NCBI GenBank assembly: GCA_038373885.1
Contig: JAWZYV010011610.1
Location: forward strand, 434,001-498,000
Length of the DNA stretch: 64,000 nucleotides
Source of the DNA: Cheiracanthium punctorium
Taxonomy: Eukaryota > Arthropoda > Arachnida > Araneae > Cheiracanthiidae
Direction: 5' to 3'
Under the pieces are notes generated by a model. That model worked only from the letters and a program-made list of their open reading frames with translations. It ran no database searches and was not told where the DNA came from. The position numbers were made by a program, and so were the translations under genes. How positions within the stretch are numbered: the first letter of the stretch is position 1; each line of letters starts with the position of its first letter. Shown here piece after piece: positions 21,241-33,549 of the stretch.

Positions 21241-23407
21241 CGTATTATTCGAATGTCTGGAAGTACTTTTTAGTAAACCTAAAAGATGGTAGACAACATT
21301 AGCAAAATTCTAATTACTTCTTGTTACATCTTTTCTTTTTTTTTAATCACTGTGGAGACAGAATTTTCCTTATTTACAGAGAATCCCCACCCCCGCCTTT
21401 CTTTCTTTCTTTTCTTTTTTCCCCCCTCCTCTCCAGCTCGGTTGCATCAATGCTTCAGGTACTCTACGGTCAGTGTCAAAAATACGATATCATAATCTTG
21501 TAGATAAAATGTATGCTCCTTCTTTTTTTTTTTACATTAGTCCCCTGATTCAGCAATAGCAGGTTGTGAAATTTTCATCACCAGAAAAATTAAATACTTA
21601 TAATAGAAATTTTTGTGTGAAAAAAAGGGACTAATACACCACTGACATTTATTTGAATAGGAAAACAATTTCAAAATCAATGTGTTTAAGTTTCTTACTT
21701 TTCTTCTCTTGGGGGTTGAGATGTTATGCAAATTTAAAGACTCGCACGTACTTGAAAGCTAGATCAAAAACATGAAGCTTGACGTACTAGTCTGACGTAT
21801 GCCAATCATATCGAGTTGATTTTCAGCCTTAACGTAACGTTCATTTTTGGAGGCTCGAGCTCATCTGAACCTTGAACTAAAAGGTTACAGCTCCTTTATA
21901 AGCAGGAATATTCTAAATGTGCAGAAATATTAAAATACTCTAACGATTTCCAAAGTTAAAGCGTTTGAGAACTGCAGTGTACTTAAACGCTAGCGGAAGA
22001 ACCACTTGTTCATTTCTTCAACATCTATACTGTTAAGCAGAAAAATTCCTTTGTTTATATAACTACATGTTTTTGTTTGTTATAGAAAACTAAAAAAAAA
22101 AAAAAAAAAAAATCTATATATCACTGTCGCGCAGTGAAATAGATGGGCGTTAAAATTTGCAAATTTAAGTAAAAAGGTTAGACACTATATCAGGTATGCA
22201 AATAAGGAGTCGCAGAGTCGCATGGTGTGACCAAAAAATTGGTGCGTGCGACTAAAAATTACATATTTCCGCGAATTTGAAGGATTGGTTTTGGTGTGAG
22301 TTTGGTGGACAATCACACAAACAAAAATTTGGTACTACCAAATTTTTGTTGCTGCCGCTAAATATTTAGATCCTATTTGCACCCCTGCACTATATATATA
22401 CAGGGTGTCCAGTTCTAACGGTGCCCATATCCTAAACCGTTAGTCAGAGACACATAGTTCCAGATGCAAAAATGCTCTAAATTGTATAATCTATTATATC
22501 AAAAACAATCGAAGTCAATAAATCAATTCCTATAAAAATTACGAAACTTGAATTTTTATGCGGTCCCCCCGGTCCTTTCAGTTATATTTAGAAAAATGTT
22601 CATTACACAATTTCATGCACAATAATAAAAAAAAAAAAATCGCCCTTCTACGACCAAAATTCACCGGAAGCAGCAATTTAAAAATGCCTCGTTACGGTAA
22701 ACCGTTAAGGAACCCTATAAATACTGCACGAGATAAATACCGCACGAGATTGCGGGATCCCGCGGGATTGACATTTCATTCAAATAAAAATTAATTTTAA
22801 TAGAGAAAAGTGAGAAAAAGTAAGTTTATAAGCACTATCAGGTTTAATACTTTATCTTAATTCATAATTAAAACAATATCTTACATAAATATGAAAATTA
22901 TAGCCATGATATTGTAATCCCGCAAAAGCGGGATTTCATTCCTTAGTAGCATGCAGATGTGTAACACCGAGTATGCTACGCGAAGTACAGGAGAGTTTCC
23001 TACACGGGTGCATATTTGTATCGCAAAGGAAGCTATACGTTGAGCAAATGTTACGCCAACAGGATTTGTAATATTACTTCAAGTTTCTAAAATGCATATA
23101 TCCGTACTTGAAAATGTTTCATTTTCTAATTTAATGTTTAGTGAAGCGTTTTATTCTCTTGTTTTTGTATTTTAAGTTATTTAACACCAGCTCATTTAAA
23201 AAATTCTATTTTCAGTAAAAGCTATAATTTATTGGATACACATAATTAAACGTTAATCTTCTTTATTACAATCTACAATCGTAAAATAGTTGATGAAATT
23301 GCTAATAAATATTACAAGGCTCAAAACCCTGAACAGTAATTTTTCTCAAATTCATTCTCCTGCTTCGCATCTCGAACAGTGCTCAAAAGTTCGCGAGTAT
23401 GAAAGTA
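21241..23407. other. Noncoding stretch, one TACAGGGTGTCC repeat start
   Basis: Mostly AT-rich with a poly(A) run near 22093-22112. TACAGGGTGTCCAGTTCTAA at 22398 starts a type of repeat common in invertebrates; its far end was not found. Between 22730 and 22935, GCGGGATCCCGCGGG and ATCCCGCAAAAGCGGGATT form local hairpins. Confidence 0.4.
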
Positions 23408-23857
23408 TATAAGGTGAATCTAAACTCTTGGGCAATACCTTAAGGGGTGATAGGGAACACAATGAGGAATCGTAATCACATAGCAATCTGGGGTCAAAAG
23501 CGCAGTTTTAACTTACTCGGTAATAATCAGTTTGGGAAAAGCATTGAAGTGTTCGTCTAATTTTTTAACCAAGTTAAATAAACAATTGGCTCGTCTCCGA
23601 AAAATTCATCCATGAGATGAAATAGACTTTTTAAACTATCCATTTTAGTCTTCTGTTTTCGGAGAAAAATACATTGTTTTCTGACGAACAATTGTCGAAG
23701 AGAACACTGTTGTTTCAGCACTTTTTTCCTAAGTGATTATTAACAGCTACACGAAGACGACGTTGCCGACCCCACATTGCTATGTGATTCTGATTCCTTT
23801 TTATGTGCCCTGTCACCCCTTAAAGTTTTGCCTAAGAGTTTAGATTCACCCTGTATA
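23408..23857. mobile_element. DNA element with about 88-bp terminal inverted repeats
   Basis: Left TATAAGGTGAATCTAAACTC matches the inverse of GAGTTTAGATTCACCCTGTATA. The match continues inward through AAGGGGTGA, GAATC and ATCACATAGCAATCTGGGG to about 23500; the right arm is about 23770-23857. The left end has lost two bases relative to the right (TATACAGGG). A TA duplication is possible at both ends. It is non-coding and its superfamily is unresolved. Confidence 0.7.
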
Positions 23858-24129
23858 CACGCTGTCTTTGATTTTTACTTCTTTCTTCATGCTTATGTGC
23901 GCTAGTTAGGAAAATAACCTTCATTGCCTTGAGAAAATCGGGTACGTTAACTAAAAGCATATAGTATTTGTATCAGCCTGTGTAAAAATAAAATAAGAAG
24001 GATTATCGCTGGCTCGCGAGCTAACTTATGAGTTCAGTTTTGTAGTACCAAGCTTACGGCTGACACCTGTGCTTGTCTAGTTATCAAGGTTGCAGAATTT
24101 TGTTCTAAAAGAGACGGGATTCTTGTTAA

Positions 24130-24597
24130 CCCTTTAACGCGCAGTGTTCCCGCTCTGGGAACACCAAACTCTGACGTTTTGACTGTTGCCAGTCACGAAG
24201 AATAGATTTGATTTTTATAAATATAGTTGCAAGCGACAGCTCCACGAGAATCCTTTACTTTTTAGGAAGTCATTTCCCGTAAAAAAAACTGTCTGGATTA
24301 TTTTTAACAGCACTGACATCCGCTGAAAAATAGAAGAATGCGAGAACAGCTGGATAGATTGCCCAATGCTGAAAAAGGGGCAGCCGTTACCATCGCTCGA
24401 CTTAACTACCAGCAAGATGGTGGACGATCGAAACGTTCATCGCGTTCCACAGATCTAGAGACCCTTTTTTGACGCAGCTGGTCTCTAGATCTGTGGCACG
24501 CGATGAACGATCGTCCACCATCTTGCTAGTAGTTAAGTCGAGCAATGGCAACGGCTGCCCTTTTTTCAGCATTGGGAAAGGGTTGCGCCTCAAAGGG
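24130..24597 (+). mobile_element. piggyBac-like MITE, copy 5 (468 bp)
   Basis: TTAA at 24126-24129 precedes CCCTTTAACGCGCAGTG; the right end GCGCCTCAAAGGG is followed by ATAA, a one-base decay of TTAA. The 3' half is a fold-back: AATGCTGAAAAAGGGGCAG at 24364 is inverted at 24554. CAAGATGGTGG and its inverse CCACCATCTTG occur one in each arm. Confidence 0.85.
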
Positions 24598-25142
24598 ATA
24601 AGCAGTGCAGAGCCAAGGCAAATGAAATAACTGTAGGGGAAAAAAAATCACATAAGATACACCGCGTAAAGTTTTTGTGTTTGCATTAGGGGTGAGGATT
24701 CACCGGAAGATCCTTGCAATTTATTTTCGGAATTTCCTGAGTTTGTTCTCTTGGAGAGAGAAAGCTTCGCTTTGTGGTGGAGGGTGGAGGTTGCGGGCCG
24801 ATTTATGGGCCGGCGTGGGAGAGAAGCCGCAGAAAACAAGAGCCAAGACCGTTTTTGTGCACCAGCTGTTCGGTGAATGATTGTCTTCGCTCACAGCTGG
24901 TGAATCAAACGAAGGCCAGTAACCGAAGATCTGCTGGCGCTGTACCTCTTAAGCCGTTATTAGACGATGAAATTTCGTTCTTCAAAATACGCGTACAACA
25001 CTTTTGCATTGTAATTCTCTCTTGAAGGGGTTGTTTTTGCAGTTACCACTGGACTATGTTATCCTTTTTACTTTCCGAACATGTACCATGTAAGGAAAGT
25101 ACTGTAATCAAAAAATTCGACATGCTATTTTTATGAGATGTA

Positions 25143-25180
25143 TGTGTGCGTGTGTGTGTGTGTGTTTGTATGTATGTGAG
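25143..25180. repeat. (TG)n microsatellite
   Basis: TG-rich run with GTATG interruptions at its 3' end. Confidence 0.85.
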
Positions 25181-25196
25181 TAAACACGATAGCTCC

Positions 25197-25590
25197 TAAA
25201 CGGAGCATTCGATTGAGCTCAAATTCGGTATATATGTTATAAACTACCGTCGCAAGACCGGTATTGATTTTGGTGTGTATAGGACTTATAGTTTTTCTAC
25301 AGGGCTACGACAAAGATTTCTTTTACATTATGGCCTATGGGAGAAAATTCTTGAAAGTGTTCTAGCGTTTAAACGGTACATTCGCTTGAGCTCAAATTGG
25401 GTATATATGTTATGAACCACCATCGTAAGACATGGAATTGATTTTGATGTGTATAGGACTTATAGTTTTTCTACAGGGCTACGACAAAGATTTCTTTTAC
25501 ATTATGGCTTATGGGGAGAAATACTTGAAAGTGCGCTAGCATTTAAACGGCGGATTCGATTGAGCTTCAATTTGGTAAAATTGTTTGAAT
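25197..25590. repeat. About 174-bp tandem repeat, 2.3 copies
   Basis: GAGCTCAAATTNGGTATATATGTT and GACTTATAGTTTTTCTACAG recur about 174 bp apart; a third partial unit starts near 25545 (CTAGCATTTAAACGG). Units differ by several substitutions. They sit between GTAAGGAAAGTACTG (25090) and TTTTCGGAAAGTCGAG (25644), which may mark the ends of a larger element. Confidence 0.75.
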
Positions 25591-26634
25591 TATTCATCGA
25601 TTAAAATTGTTTTAAATGCTTGGTAATGATCTTAATCGTAAGTTTTCGGAAAGTCGAGTGGAGTCACTCCAGATTTTTTTTTTTTTTTTTTCATGCAAAA
25701 TAAATATTTGGAGAGAAAAATCCCGTCATCTTACTTACAAATGCCGACCAGCTCAATGATTTGCGATTTTAATGGTCTGTGAACGATTCTTCAGCCTGAT
25801 TTCTCTGATAAAATTTGCTTTTATTATTATGTTCCGAAAAGCATTTGGGGAAGTAAATATATTTTATGAAAGCGTTGATGTCTTTGTGAGTTCTGATTGG
25901 GGGTGATTTCACATAACACGCCTAATTTTTTTCTAGCTGCTGTTGTGCCACCCCCTTTAATACCAATTTTGATAAGTGCCTCTTTCAAAATATAACGTTT
26001 TCTATTGATTTCTTAATTTACATTTTTAGTGCGTTGTAATATGATGCAGATAATCCAGAAGGGGGCGGGCACACATCATTTACTAAATCCTTAAAGAGTG
26101 AAATTAAAGGAAAGTTCAACTCCAACAAAACCCGCATAGTTAAAAAAAGTTCACATTAATTTATTTCATTATTAAAATATAAATATTACAAATAGTATTC
26201 ATTAAGTCACTCAGTTAAAGAGATGGCAAAACAGTGCTTACCTGGTATCCAGTGGAGTAGGAAGAAAATCATTATAATCCTTAAGGTACTAAAATCACAA
26301 GTAAGAATAATCCGTACGAACCTAACGACACTAAAACAAATCTGTAAGCTGTAAAAATATGAAAATCTGACTAAAAACTGACTGGTGGGGCTATGCATGA
26401 TTTAAGGAAAAATGCAAAGAGACTGTTTACGATTTTGAAAATCTTTCTTATTTTGAAATCTTGTTTGAGTATTTGAAGATTCTCTTAGACAGGTGAAATG
26501 TTGCCAGGAGTGAGAATCTGTCCTCTGCTCTTCTGACTACAAGCATCAGTGGCGGATTAATGCAAGTTTCTCGGGGGGGAGGGGAGGGTTAGTTTGTCGG
26601 TGGGGGCGGTTAGTTAGAAGATTGACATATACAT

Positions 26635-27588
26635 GAGATGAGTTCGGGCTCTTTTTTTGAAGCCCGAGAACGAGCAATATTACTTAAGTCGGAGCCCGAG
26701 CGCGAAATTTTAGCTAAAGATAAATAAAATTCAGTTACTTCATTGATACGTTGCGATAAATTTTGCCGTTTGTGCAAATTAAAGACAAATACAGTTGCAA
26801 ACTCTTAATGCACTTTCTAATTCTTTATATCCATGTTTATCAAATAATAACAATAATACTTCAATTTTTATTAAAATTCCGTTGAGTACTCACATCAGTG
26901 TTAAACATTCGTATGCACTTAGATATATTAGATACAGAAAAATACAAGTTATAAATCTCGTATAGTGACATTAAAAAATGTTATGTTTAAAACACGTCCA
27001 GAAAAGAGATTTTGCATAATAAATTTAAGAAATTTGCATATTTGCATAGAATTGCATAAGAATATATTATTGCATAAGAATTTAGTTGATAGGAACAAAA
27101 TTATTTTTATAAAATATTTTATGATAAGATGTGAATATATACATTTAACTAAGATAGGCCAGTAAATAATGAGGCCAAAATTTTGAATTAACAGCATTTT
27201 AACACACATACGCAAATGAAATAGCACAACACACTATTTAGTAAATTATGTGAAAAAGCCAGCTTTTTACCCACCAATTATTTTGTTGCAAGTCCTAGCA
27301 TCAGTGTGTGTGTGATTGTGGCAACGCTACACGAGGGCTATCTGCCAAGGGCGGGGTGCCGGAGGACTTTCTAAGGGGTTCTAATGCGTATTCACGTTAC
27401 ATCTGGAGAAAACCTACCAAAACTCCAGACCGTTAGATCGACAGCCCCGCGATGGGACCCAGTACGTTTATTTTTCCGATGAATCGCTTTTTAAAATCCG
27501 TTTCAAGGAGTATGCTCAATAAAGGAGACATTTTTCATGAGTCCGAGCCCGAACGCAATCGTGAATTACAGGGCCCGACTCATCTCTA
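26635..27588. mobile_element. hAT-Ac-type element, copy 2, nested
   Basis: Perfect 8-bp TSD ATATACAT at 26627-26634 and 27589-27596, within the outer MITE. The left end starts GAGATGAGTTCGGG, having lost the initial TA of TAGAGATGAG; the right end is CCCGACTCATCTCTA. The interior matches copy 1 at 5131 (TTTATATCCATGTTTATCAA, GTTTCAAGGAGTATG). It carries a SINE fragment. Confidence 0.85.
27313..27463 (-). repeat. SINE fragment nested in hAT-Ac
   Basis: Minus-strand CTAACGGTCTGGAGTTTTGG, AGATGTAACGTGAATACGC, CCCCTTAGAAAGTCC and GGCAGATAGCCCTCG are the shared SINE body. The tRNA head is mostly missing, so the copy is 5' truncated. CACA repeats follow the tail side (near 27305). Confidence 0.65.
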
Positions 27589-27689
27589 ATATACATCCAT
27601 TTTATGGAAGTAAACTAGGATCTTTTACGTTAATTTCTTTTTTCTCAAGGGGGGGGGGGCGACCTTTTATCCGCCCTTGATAAGCATGA

Positions 27690-30600
27690 ATATTTTTCAG
27701 CACCGTCGAACTTGAAGAATGGTTTCATGATTGATATTCATGTAAAAAGCGCAATTACTTTTTTGCCGACCCAATATTATCACTGTGTTTATCATTTCCT
27801 TTCTTCATTTAATATTATTGTCTGCAATGTGCAATATTCTTATAAGACTTTTGGTGGCATTTTAATTTATAGTCAGATGAAAATTTAGACCAAAAAAAAA
27901 ATGTGATTTTGAATGTTTGATAAAATAAAGGGAAGTCCAAAGACCTGATGCTTCAGATATTAGAATAGGTCAAATTCAAGCCTGGAATGTTAAGAATGTT
28001 AGTTTTCAGAAATGGACCGTTGTATTGGAAGACATACAGTATCTATTTCTATACATGGAAAACATTTTATTTGGGGGAACAAGTAGCGAACGCAGCAAGA
28101 AACGCTTTATAGAATCACCATCAAACTGTCAAACCTTCAATTTATTTACTTCAAAATTTGCTATTTTTTAATACCGCTAAATTTAACTATTTTTGTGCAA
28201 AAGAAATCTAAATTACGTTTATTTCACTCAATTAAAAAAAAAAAATCGTCACTTAATAAATTTATATACGGTCCCTTAAATCATGAAAATAACACATTTT
28301 ATTTAATATAAATTAAACTACTGAATTAAAACAAGTTTTGGTGGAAGATGAAACATATAGAGAACCCCTGTGTACTTGACAATTTTTGCCTAATTCAGTA
28401 TCATAGAAGTAGCGTCAGGCGTTCACATGGGAGGAAGTGCACCTCAAACTTTGAAAATCTTTTGGTTTAAAATATTTGTTTCAAGATTCAAGTGAAACCT
28501 CTCTCTCCTTTTTTGAATTGGATACGTGTCCCCTCAAAGTTTTTCGTCAGGCGACGCCTGTGATCGATATCGATTATTTTTGAGTTTCACATACAATAAG
28601 TCCATTTAAAACATGAACAGTTTTATAAAAGAATTGTGAAGATTTGTGATTTATTTGTGCTTCCTTTTTTCCTGTAAAACAAATTCGTAAAAAAATCCAA
28701 AACAAATCTGAAAAAAAAAAAACCCTTAAAGTACTTTTCTCTCTTGTGAATGACACTAACTTACTTGGATGCTTCTGTGCCCATTACAGGTGGTGTTTCT
28801 TTCCAATTTTCTTGAGTGCACTAAGCAATGCTCGATGTATCTCAAACTTTCATAAATACTGAATACACGGTGATACACAAAATCGTACAGTTATGCCGTT
28901 TTTCTTTAGAGAATTTTTTCGGTTAGAAATGTCATGGGAAAAAAAAGAACCAGAAACGCTACATTATGTCATTCTTTTCTAATGCTTCTAACTCCAGACA
29001 CATTTTTTAGTCTATCTTCAGTTACAGAAGTCATGCACTAGATTTATATCTTACAGAGTATATAATATAGCCACAGATTCCATAGAGGAAGTATGAGATT
29101 AAAAAAAAATATCTAGGTATAAAAAAAGAAGAGAAAGATAGAGAAACTAGAGAGAAAAAGAAAAGGAAGAGCCATCAAATACTCGGCGCCCGTCTGCCCC
29201 TCTAAATAATCAAAGATCCTCTCCCCCCCCCCCCTCCCTCTCATTTCCCGGAGACCAAGAGTGATGAAAATCGTAATTCGCACAATCTGATCGACAAGAT
29301 GGAGCCCGCCTTGTTTACTAACAGTGATCTCACTCTTTACTTCTTGAGACAGCACACTTCTCAGCCATTTTTTTTTCTATGAATATGTACAAGCCGTGCA
29401 CATGTACGATCGCATGTGGTACTGGTTTTTTTTTCCTTCTTCATTTTACACAAATATAATATATCTCTTTCCTAAACACAGTGTTTCCATGCCATCAATC
29501 ACTGGACGATTTTGGCGCCATCGGATTCTCCGATTAAAATAAGGAACCTCTTTCTTCTCTTCATCTCTCTTCCTCGTTCTTCTAATTTTTTTATTTTTAT
29601 TTTTTGGATTCCTCAACAGGCATGAATGGGTGCGTATAATATCCCGTAGCACCATTCCTGGAAGATAGAACTCTATGTTGTCTGATGCAATTTGACCTAC
29701 AAATAGAGATTAATGAAATAATTCAATTTAGATCAACCTCTGTCTCTCTTTTTTTTCATTTTGAATTCTCCCTCCCACCCCCAACCCGAATCGAATGTGT
29801 CTGAAAAGCCTATTAAATAGGCCTTCTTTAGTGGGGGGGAGGGGGAGGGATTGAAAAATGGAACATGAAGGGATTCTTTGTAAAAGTTTGGTACAGTTAT
29901 ATTAAATTGGAACACATGGAATCCGTCTAGTTCAAATCTGGCACTTCATACGAAGATCTTTAAAGAAGGTAGTTATTCAGTTCCAGCTATTAGTGATTGC
30001 ATGCAATAAAATTACTGATTTAATAAGTTTTTCCTTCCTAGTGGGATAAATCAGTCTTCAAAACATTAAACTGTTTTTTTTTTTTTTTTTTTGCCCGCAG
30101 CCGCTTACGAAATTAAAACACCTTTCTTTTTTGGTGAATAAGAATGGATGTTACATTAACCTTGATTAAAAATATGCAGTACTGCAATATTTATTTGTCC
30201 CGTGAAGTAGTTAAGGGCATATCTTGACTGTCTATTCTCATCTTTAAAATTAAAGTTGAAAGCATTAATTTATAACCTCCTGGTTATGGCTAAAATTTCA
30301 GATAAGTTTTAATGAGGTGTAAAGATACAATGTGTTAAAAATGTTTCGTGGCTCTGTAAAATAAGTAGAGAGTTGGTGGTACACTTTTAGATACATTTTT
30401 ATCTTTGCAAATTTTAAGGTGGGCACTGTAAATGTCAATTTCCATTTTTTTTTTTACTCAAACCCCATGAATGATAACTTTAGAGGGTATTTCATAGAAG
30501 ATGAACAAAACTTTGAGAGGTGATAGTATACATCCATACAACTTTCATCAGAGAATGTATAGTTGGAATTAAAAGGCAAAAGTGCAAGCGTCAAAGGTGC

Positions 30601-32430
30601 TCTCCACGGAAGAATGTACCTTACCCTCAATCAGTGTCGCAAAAAGAGTTTCCGTCTCAAACCGGGACGTCTCCTTAATTTTGCGTCCCCCTTTCGCCCT
30701 TAGCACAGCGCCATTGCAAACCTTAATTTTGAAGTCGTTTCTTTGGAACCTTAAAGGATTTGTCCCCCCCCCCCCTTTTTTTTTTTCATGGCGCACAGGG
30801 CACGTGCTAGCCCATTGAGCCCCATGAGCACCAGCCCATCATGCGAAACAAACTAAAGATGAGAAACTATCTAAACGTAGCCTTTACGAACTAGTGCATT
30901 TGTCGGGGTGGGTCTGTAGCATGACCACCGCCTCGATTGCCAGATCTTTTATGTTTTAATTTCTTTTTGTGGGCATAGCTGAAAGTTTTTATGCACGAGA
31001 CTGCCACTGAATCTGCAGAACACGCTACCAAACTTTTGGCCGCTGCAGGGAATGTGAGCGATATGCGATTAATGTTCGCAAGTCTTTCCTTTACTGTTTG
31101 TACCTAGTTCATAACTGCTGCCGGTCATAGTTTTGAATACTTATTATAATCACATGCCATTAAACTTGTTTTTGTAACAATATTTTTTGTGTGTTTTTGT
31201 CCCGTGTGAACAACATCTAGTTTGGTGCCCTCTAGTGCGTTTGTATTTTAATTCCGATCATACATCCTTTGGTGAAAGTTGTTTGTGTTTTATCACTTCT
31301 AAAAGTTTTGCACATCTTTAATGCAAAACCCTATATATTGAGATAAACCAGATAATAGCGAGGAATTCTTTCAAAAATGGACTTTAACACTTTGGTTAGT
31401 ATTACCAAAACCAATAAAATAAATATTGGCAAATATTACGCCAATTGCAGTTTTATAGTTCAGGAGCATGCAACAGACCCAAAATGTACCCTACCTTTCC
31501 TTTCTTTTCCCCCCGTAATTTCCTATATTATTTCGTACATTAAAACATTAAAAAACAGGTCACCGAAAAATACATTTCCTTAGATTAAAGGCGTTGGTGA
31601 TGTATTAAAAACGCTATCTTGAAATTTTACCTCTATTTTTCTTTTTATGAAAAAGCCAATTTATTTTTTCGACCCAGCCTCTGTCACCCCAGCTTTTTGA
31701 AGAAAAAAAACCAGGAAATGAAGTCATAAGAAACCTTCTGGTGGAGGCAGATCGTATATCTCGATGGGAAAAAAAGATTCTATATCTGGATAGAAGTCGT
31801 GTTGTGTTGTATTTTTCTGAACTCGTCCCACAAGATTTATGTTGAGGGTTTGTTATTTATTTCATTCGAGAAGAGCATTTGTTACAGAGACGAGGTCGTG
31901 TACTTGTTTACGGCAACAAAAGACCATCATTTGTTCTGTTTTCTGTGGTAATTAAGTGTTCAACGACTGATTATGAATTGTTACTAAGGTGTATTAAGAT
32001 TAAGTAACTCAGGCTGAAAGTTTTTTTGTTAGAATAAGAATTCACCAACCCCAGCAAAACTTTTCTGCATCAACTGCTTGTTTGTCAGCAATAAAGAATC
32101 ATTCTGTGAGAAAATGAATGTGTATTACAAGCGATTTAATATACACACAAATTATACTTTGTTAACATTTATTAGTATTGAAAAGCATTTTAGAAACATG
32201 CAATATTCCGAACATTTAGTTTTTTTTTTTTTAAATCTACAGAATAGTGTTATTTTAGTATGTGTGTGCGTATTTTGTATGCACAGACAATATACCTGAT
32301 TACATCACTTCGACATTTAAGCTCTTGAAAAAAAGCTGTAGACAGACTCTCCGCACACGAACTTATAAGACGATGCTTTTCTGACTTAATCCCAGAATTT
32401 CTTTATTGTGTATACGTATGTGCTTGTAGG
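27690..32430. other. Long noncoding stretch, no gene recognised
   Basis: About 4.7 kb of mainly AT-rich DNA with homopolymer runs (for example T at 30071-30091, C/T at 30765-30786) and a G-rich run at 29831-29850 able to form a G-quadruplex. Possible hAT ends (GCGTCAGGCG near 28413, CAGGCGACGCCTG near 28547) lack a TSD. Short frames on both strands have no domains. 30900-31260 is slightly more GC-rich and contains a CTCF-like motif. Confidence 0.45.
31225..31239 (-). promoter_or_regulatory. CTCF-like motif
   Basis: The reverse complement CGCACTAGAGGGCAC fits the core CCASYAGRKGGCRS at nearly all positions. It is a single site outside any recognised repeat. Binding is not shown by sequence alone. 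Confidence 0.25.
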
Positions 32431-32436
32431 GATAAG

Positions 32437-32560
32437 TGAGAGACGAGACAGGGATTTCGCAATTTTTATGTGAGACGAGACGGTCCTATTTCCCATTGAT
32501 ACATAAGACGATTGTTGTGAGACGAGACAAAGTATTACATTTGCTATGCCAGACGAGACA
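32437..32560. repeat. Spaced GAGACGAGAC repeats
   Basis: GAGACGAGACRG-type motifs occur at 32437, 32470, 32518 and 32551, spaced about 33, 48 and 33 bp. Flanking words also recur (TATGTGAGACGAGAC versus TATGCCAGACGAGAC), suggesting a degenerate tandem unit. Confidence 0.6.
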
Positions 32561-33094
32561 GCCCTTTTTCTGATATCGCAGCTATACCAGTGCGGGTGTG
32601 TTTGAAAAAAAGGGGGTATTACTTGTTTATACGTACAATAATGAACTGAAATTTTGTTGAAATTCTACTTATCGAGACAGCAATGCCCTGCTCTGTTTTT
32701 TTGGGCTGCTGTCTACACTCGCGAGGAATGAGAGAGACGTCCCCATTTACACATAGAAATTCCTTTGGTCTCGTACGAAAAAAAAAAATGGCAATAATTG
32801 GAGTATGGGTCTAGGTCTAGGATGGTTTGAGGCAGCGCTTTTTTGAGCAGGCATAAATGGGGATTTCAACAGCGGGACTGGAGTTTCTGCAAAGTCATTA
32901 GTTGCATGTATCTCCTCGTGAGTTGCGCACACTAGTATATGTATGTACATGCCCTTAGAATTATGCTGTCCAAAGAAATGGTAATATATGCCAAAAAATC
33001 GTTTCAAGAGTTCTCAGAACCCAAAGAGAAAGAATACTGAGAGACTGAACACGGAAATTACGACCCCACAGTGTCGGATGGATTCCGTGGTTCC
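32560..33094. other. Noncoding stretch, no gene recognised
   Basis: No repeat ends or RNA gene seen; short A runs only. Confidence 0.45.
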
Positions 33095-33102
33095 GCGCTA
33101 CA

Positions 33103-33535
33103 CAGTAGCGGATTCAGGGGAGGGGCTGGGGAGCTTCAGCCCCCCCCCAAAAGAGATTGCTAAAGGGCAGTGGCGTAGCCAGAAATTTTTCATGGGGGGG
33201 GTTACGACTACTTCAACTCACATATATGTATAGTGTATAGGTGTTTGTGATAAGGGGGTGAAGGATATACATTTTGTATGGCAAAAAATTCCTTATGGGA
33301 GGATTATGACCCCCCCTAACCCTCCCTTGGCTACGCTCCTGCTAAAGGGTAACATTCTACTTCATTATGCACTTTGAGTATGTAAAGTGATCTTTTTTAA
33401 TCACTTAACCCTTCCCAAAAGTTTTTACATTGGTTTAGACTAAAATTTTGCTTTATTGTACATTTTTTGGGGGGTGAAATAAGCTGTTTTCAAAATTTAG
33501 CCCCTTCCAAAACGCACTTTCTGTATCCGCCACTG
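33103..33535. mobile_element. hAT-type MITE, hosts a second MITE
   Basis: The TSD is GCGCTACA (33095-33102) and GCGCTGCA (33536-33543), 7 of 8. The ends are CAGTAGCGGATTCAGGGG and CTGTATCCGCCACTG. Its interior is shared with 47400-47652 and, inverted, 56118-56366 (GCTTCAGCCCCCC, TAAAGGGTAACATTCT). It is split at 33168 by the next element. Confidence 0.85.
33168..33341. mobile_element. hAT-type MITE, nested, 174 bp
   Basis: Perfect 8-bp TSD CTAAAGGG at 33160-33167 and 33342-33349. The ends are CAGTGGCGTAGCCAG and CTTGGCTACGCTCCTG. The same family occurs inverted at 45402-45571 (shared TTTTGTATGGCAAAAAATTCC). Confidence 0.9.
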
Positions 33536-33549
33536 GCGCTGCATGAATA

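Larger units (their letters stand above)
24602..26538. other. Unique GC-richer patch, then direct repeats
   Basis: 24640-25020 is less AT-rich, without repeat match in the window; it holds GGGCCGATTTATGGGCC and two CAGCTG E-boxes (24864 and 24895). Overlapping 60-80 codon frames have no recognised domain. It could be regulatory DNA. After 25600 the sequence is AT-rich with a T run at 25676-25691. Confidence 0.35.
26547..27679. mobile_element. hAT-type MITE interrupted by nested elements
   Basis: The ends are CAGTGGCGGATTAATGC and TTTTATCCGCCCTTG. The TSD is ACAAGCAT at 26539-26546 and ATAAGCAT at 27680-27687 (7 of 8). The halves 26547-26634 and 27597-27679 together rebuild the same family as 12503-12644 and 17221-17405. 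The gap is filled by a hAT-Ac element. Confidence 0.85.

Noticed and set aside
28390..28570. hAT element with GCGTCAGGCG and CAGGCGACGCCTG ends
   Set aside because: Ends only partly inverted and no target duplication found.
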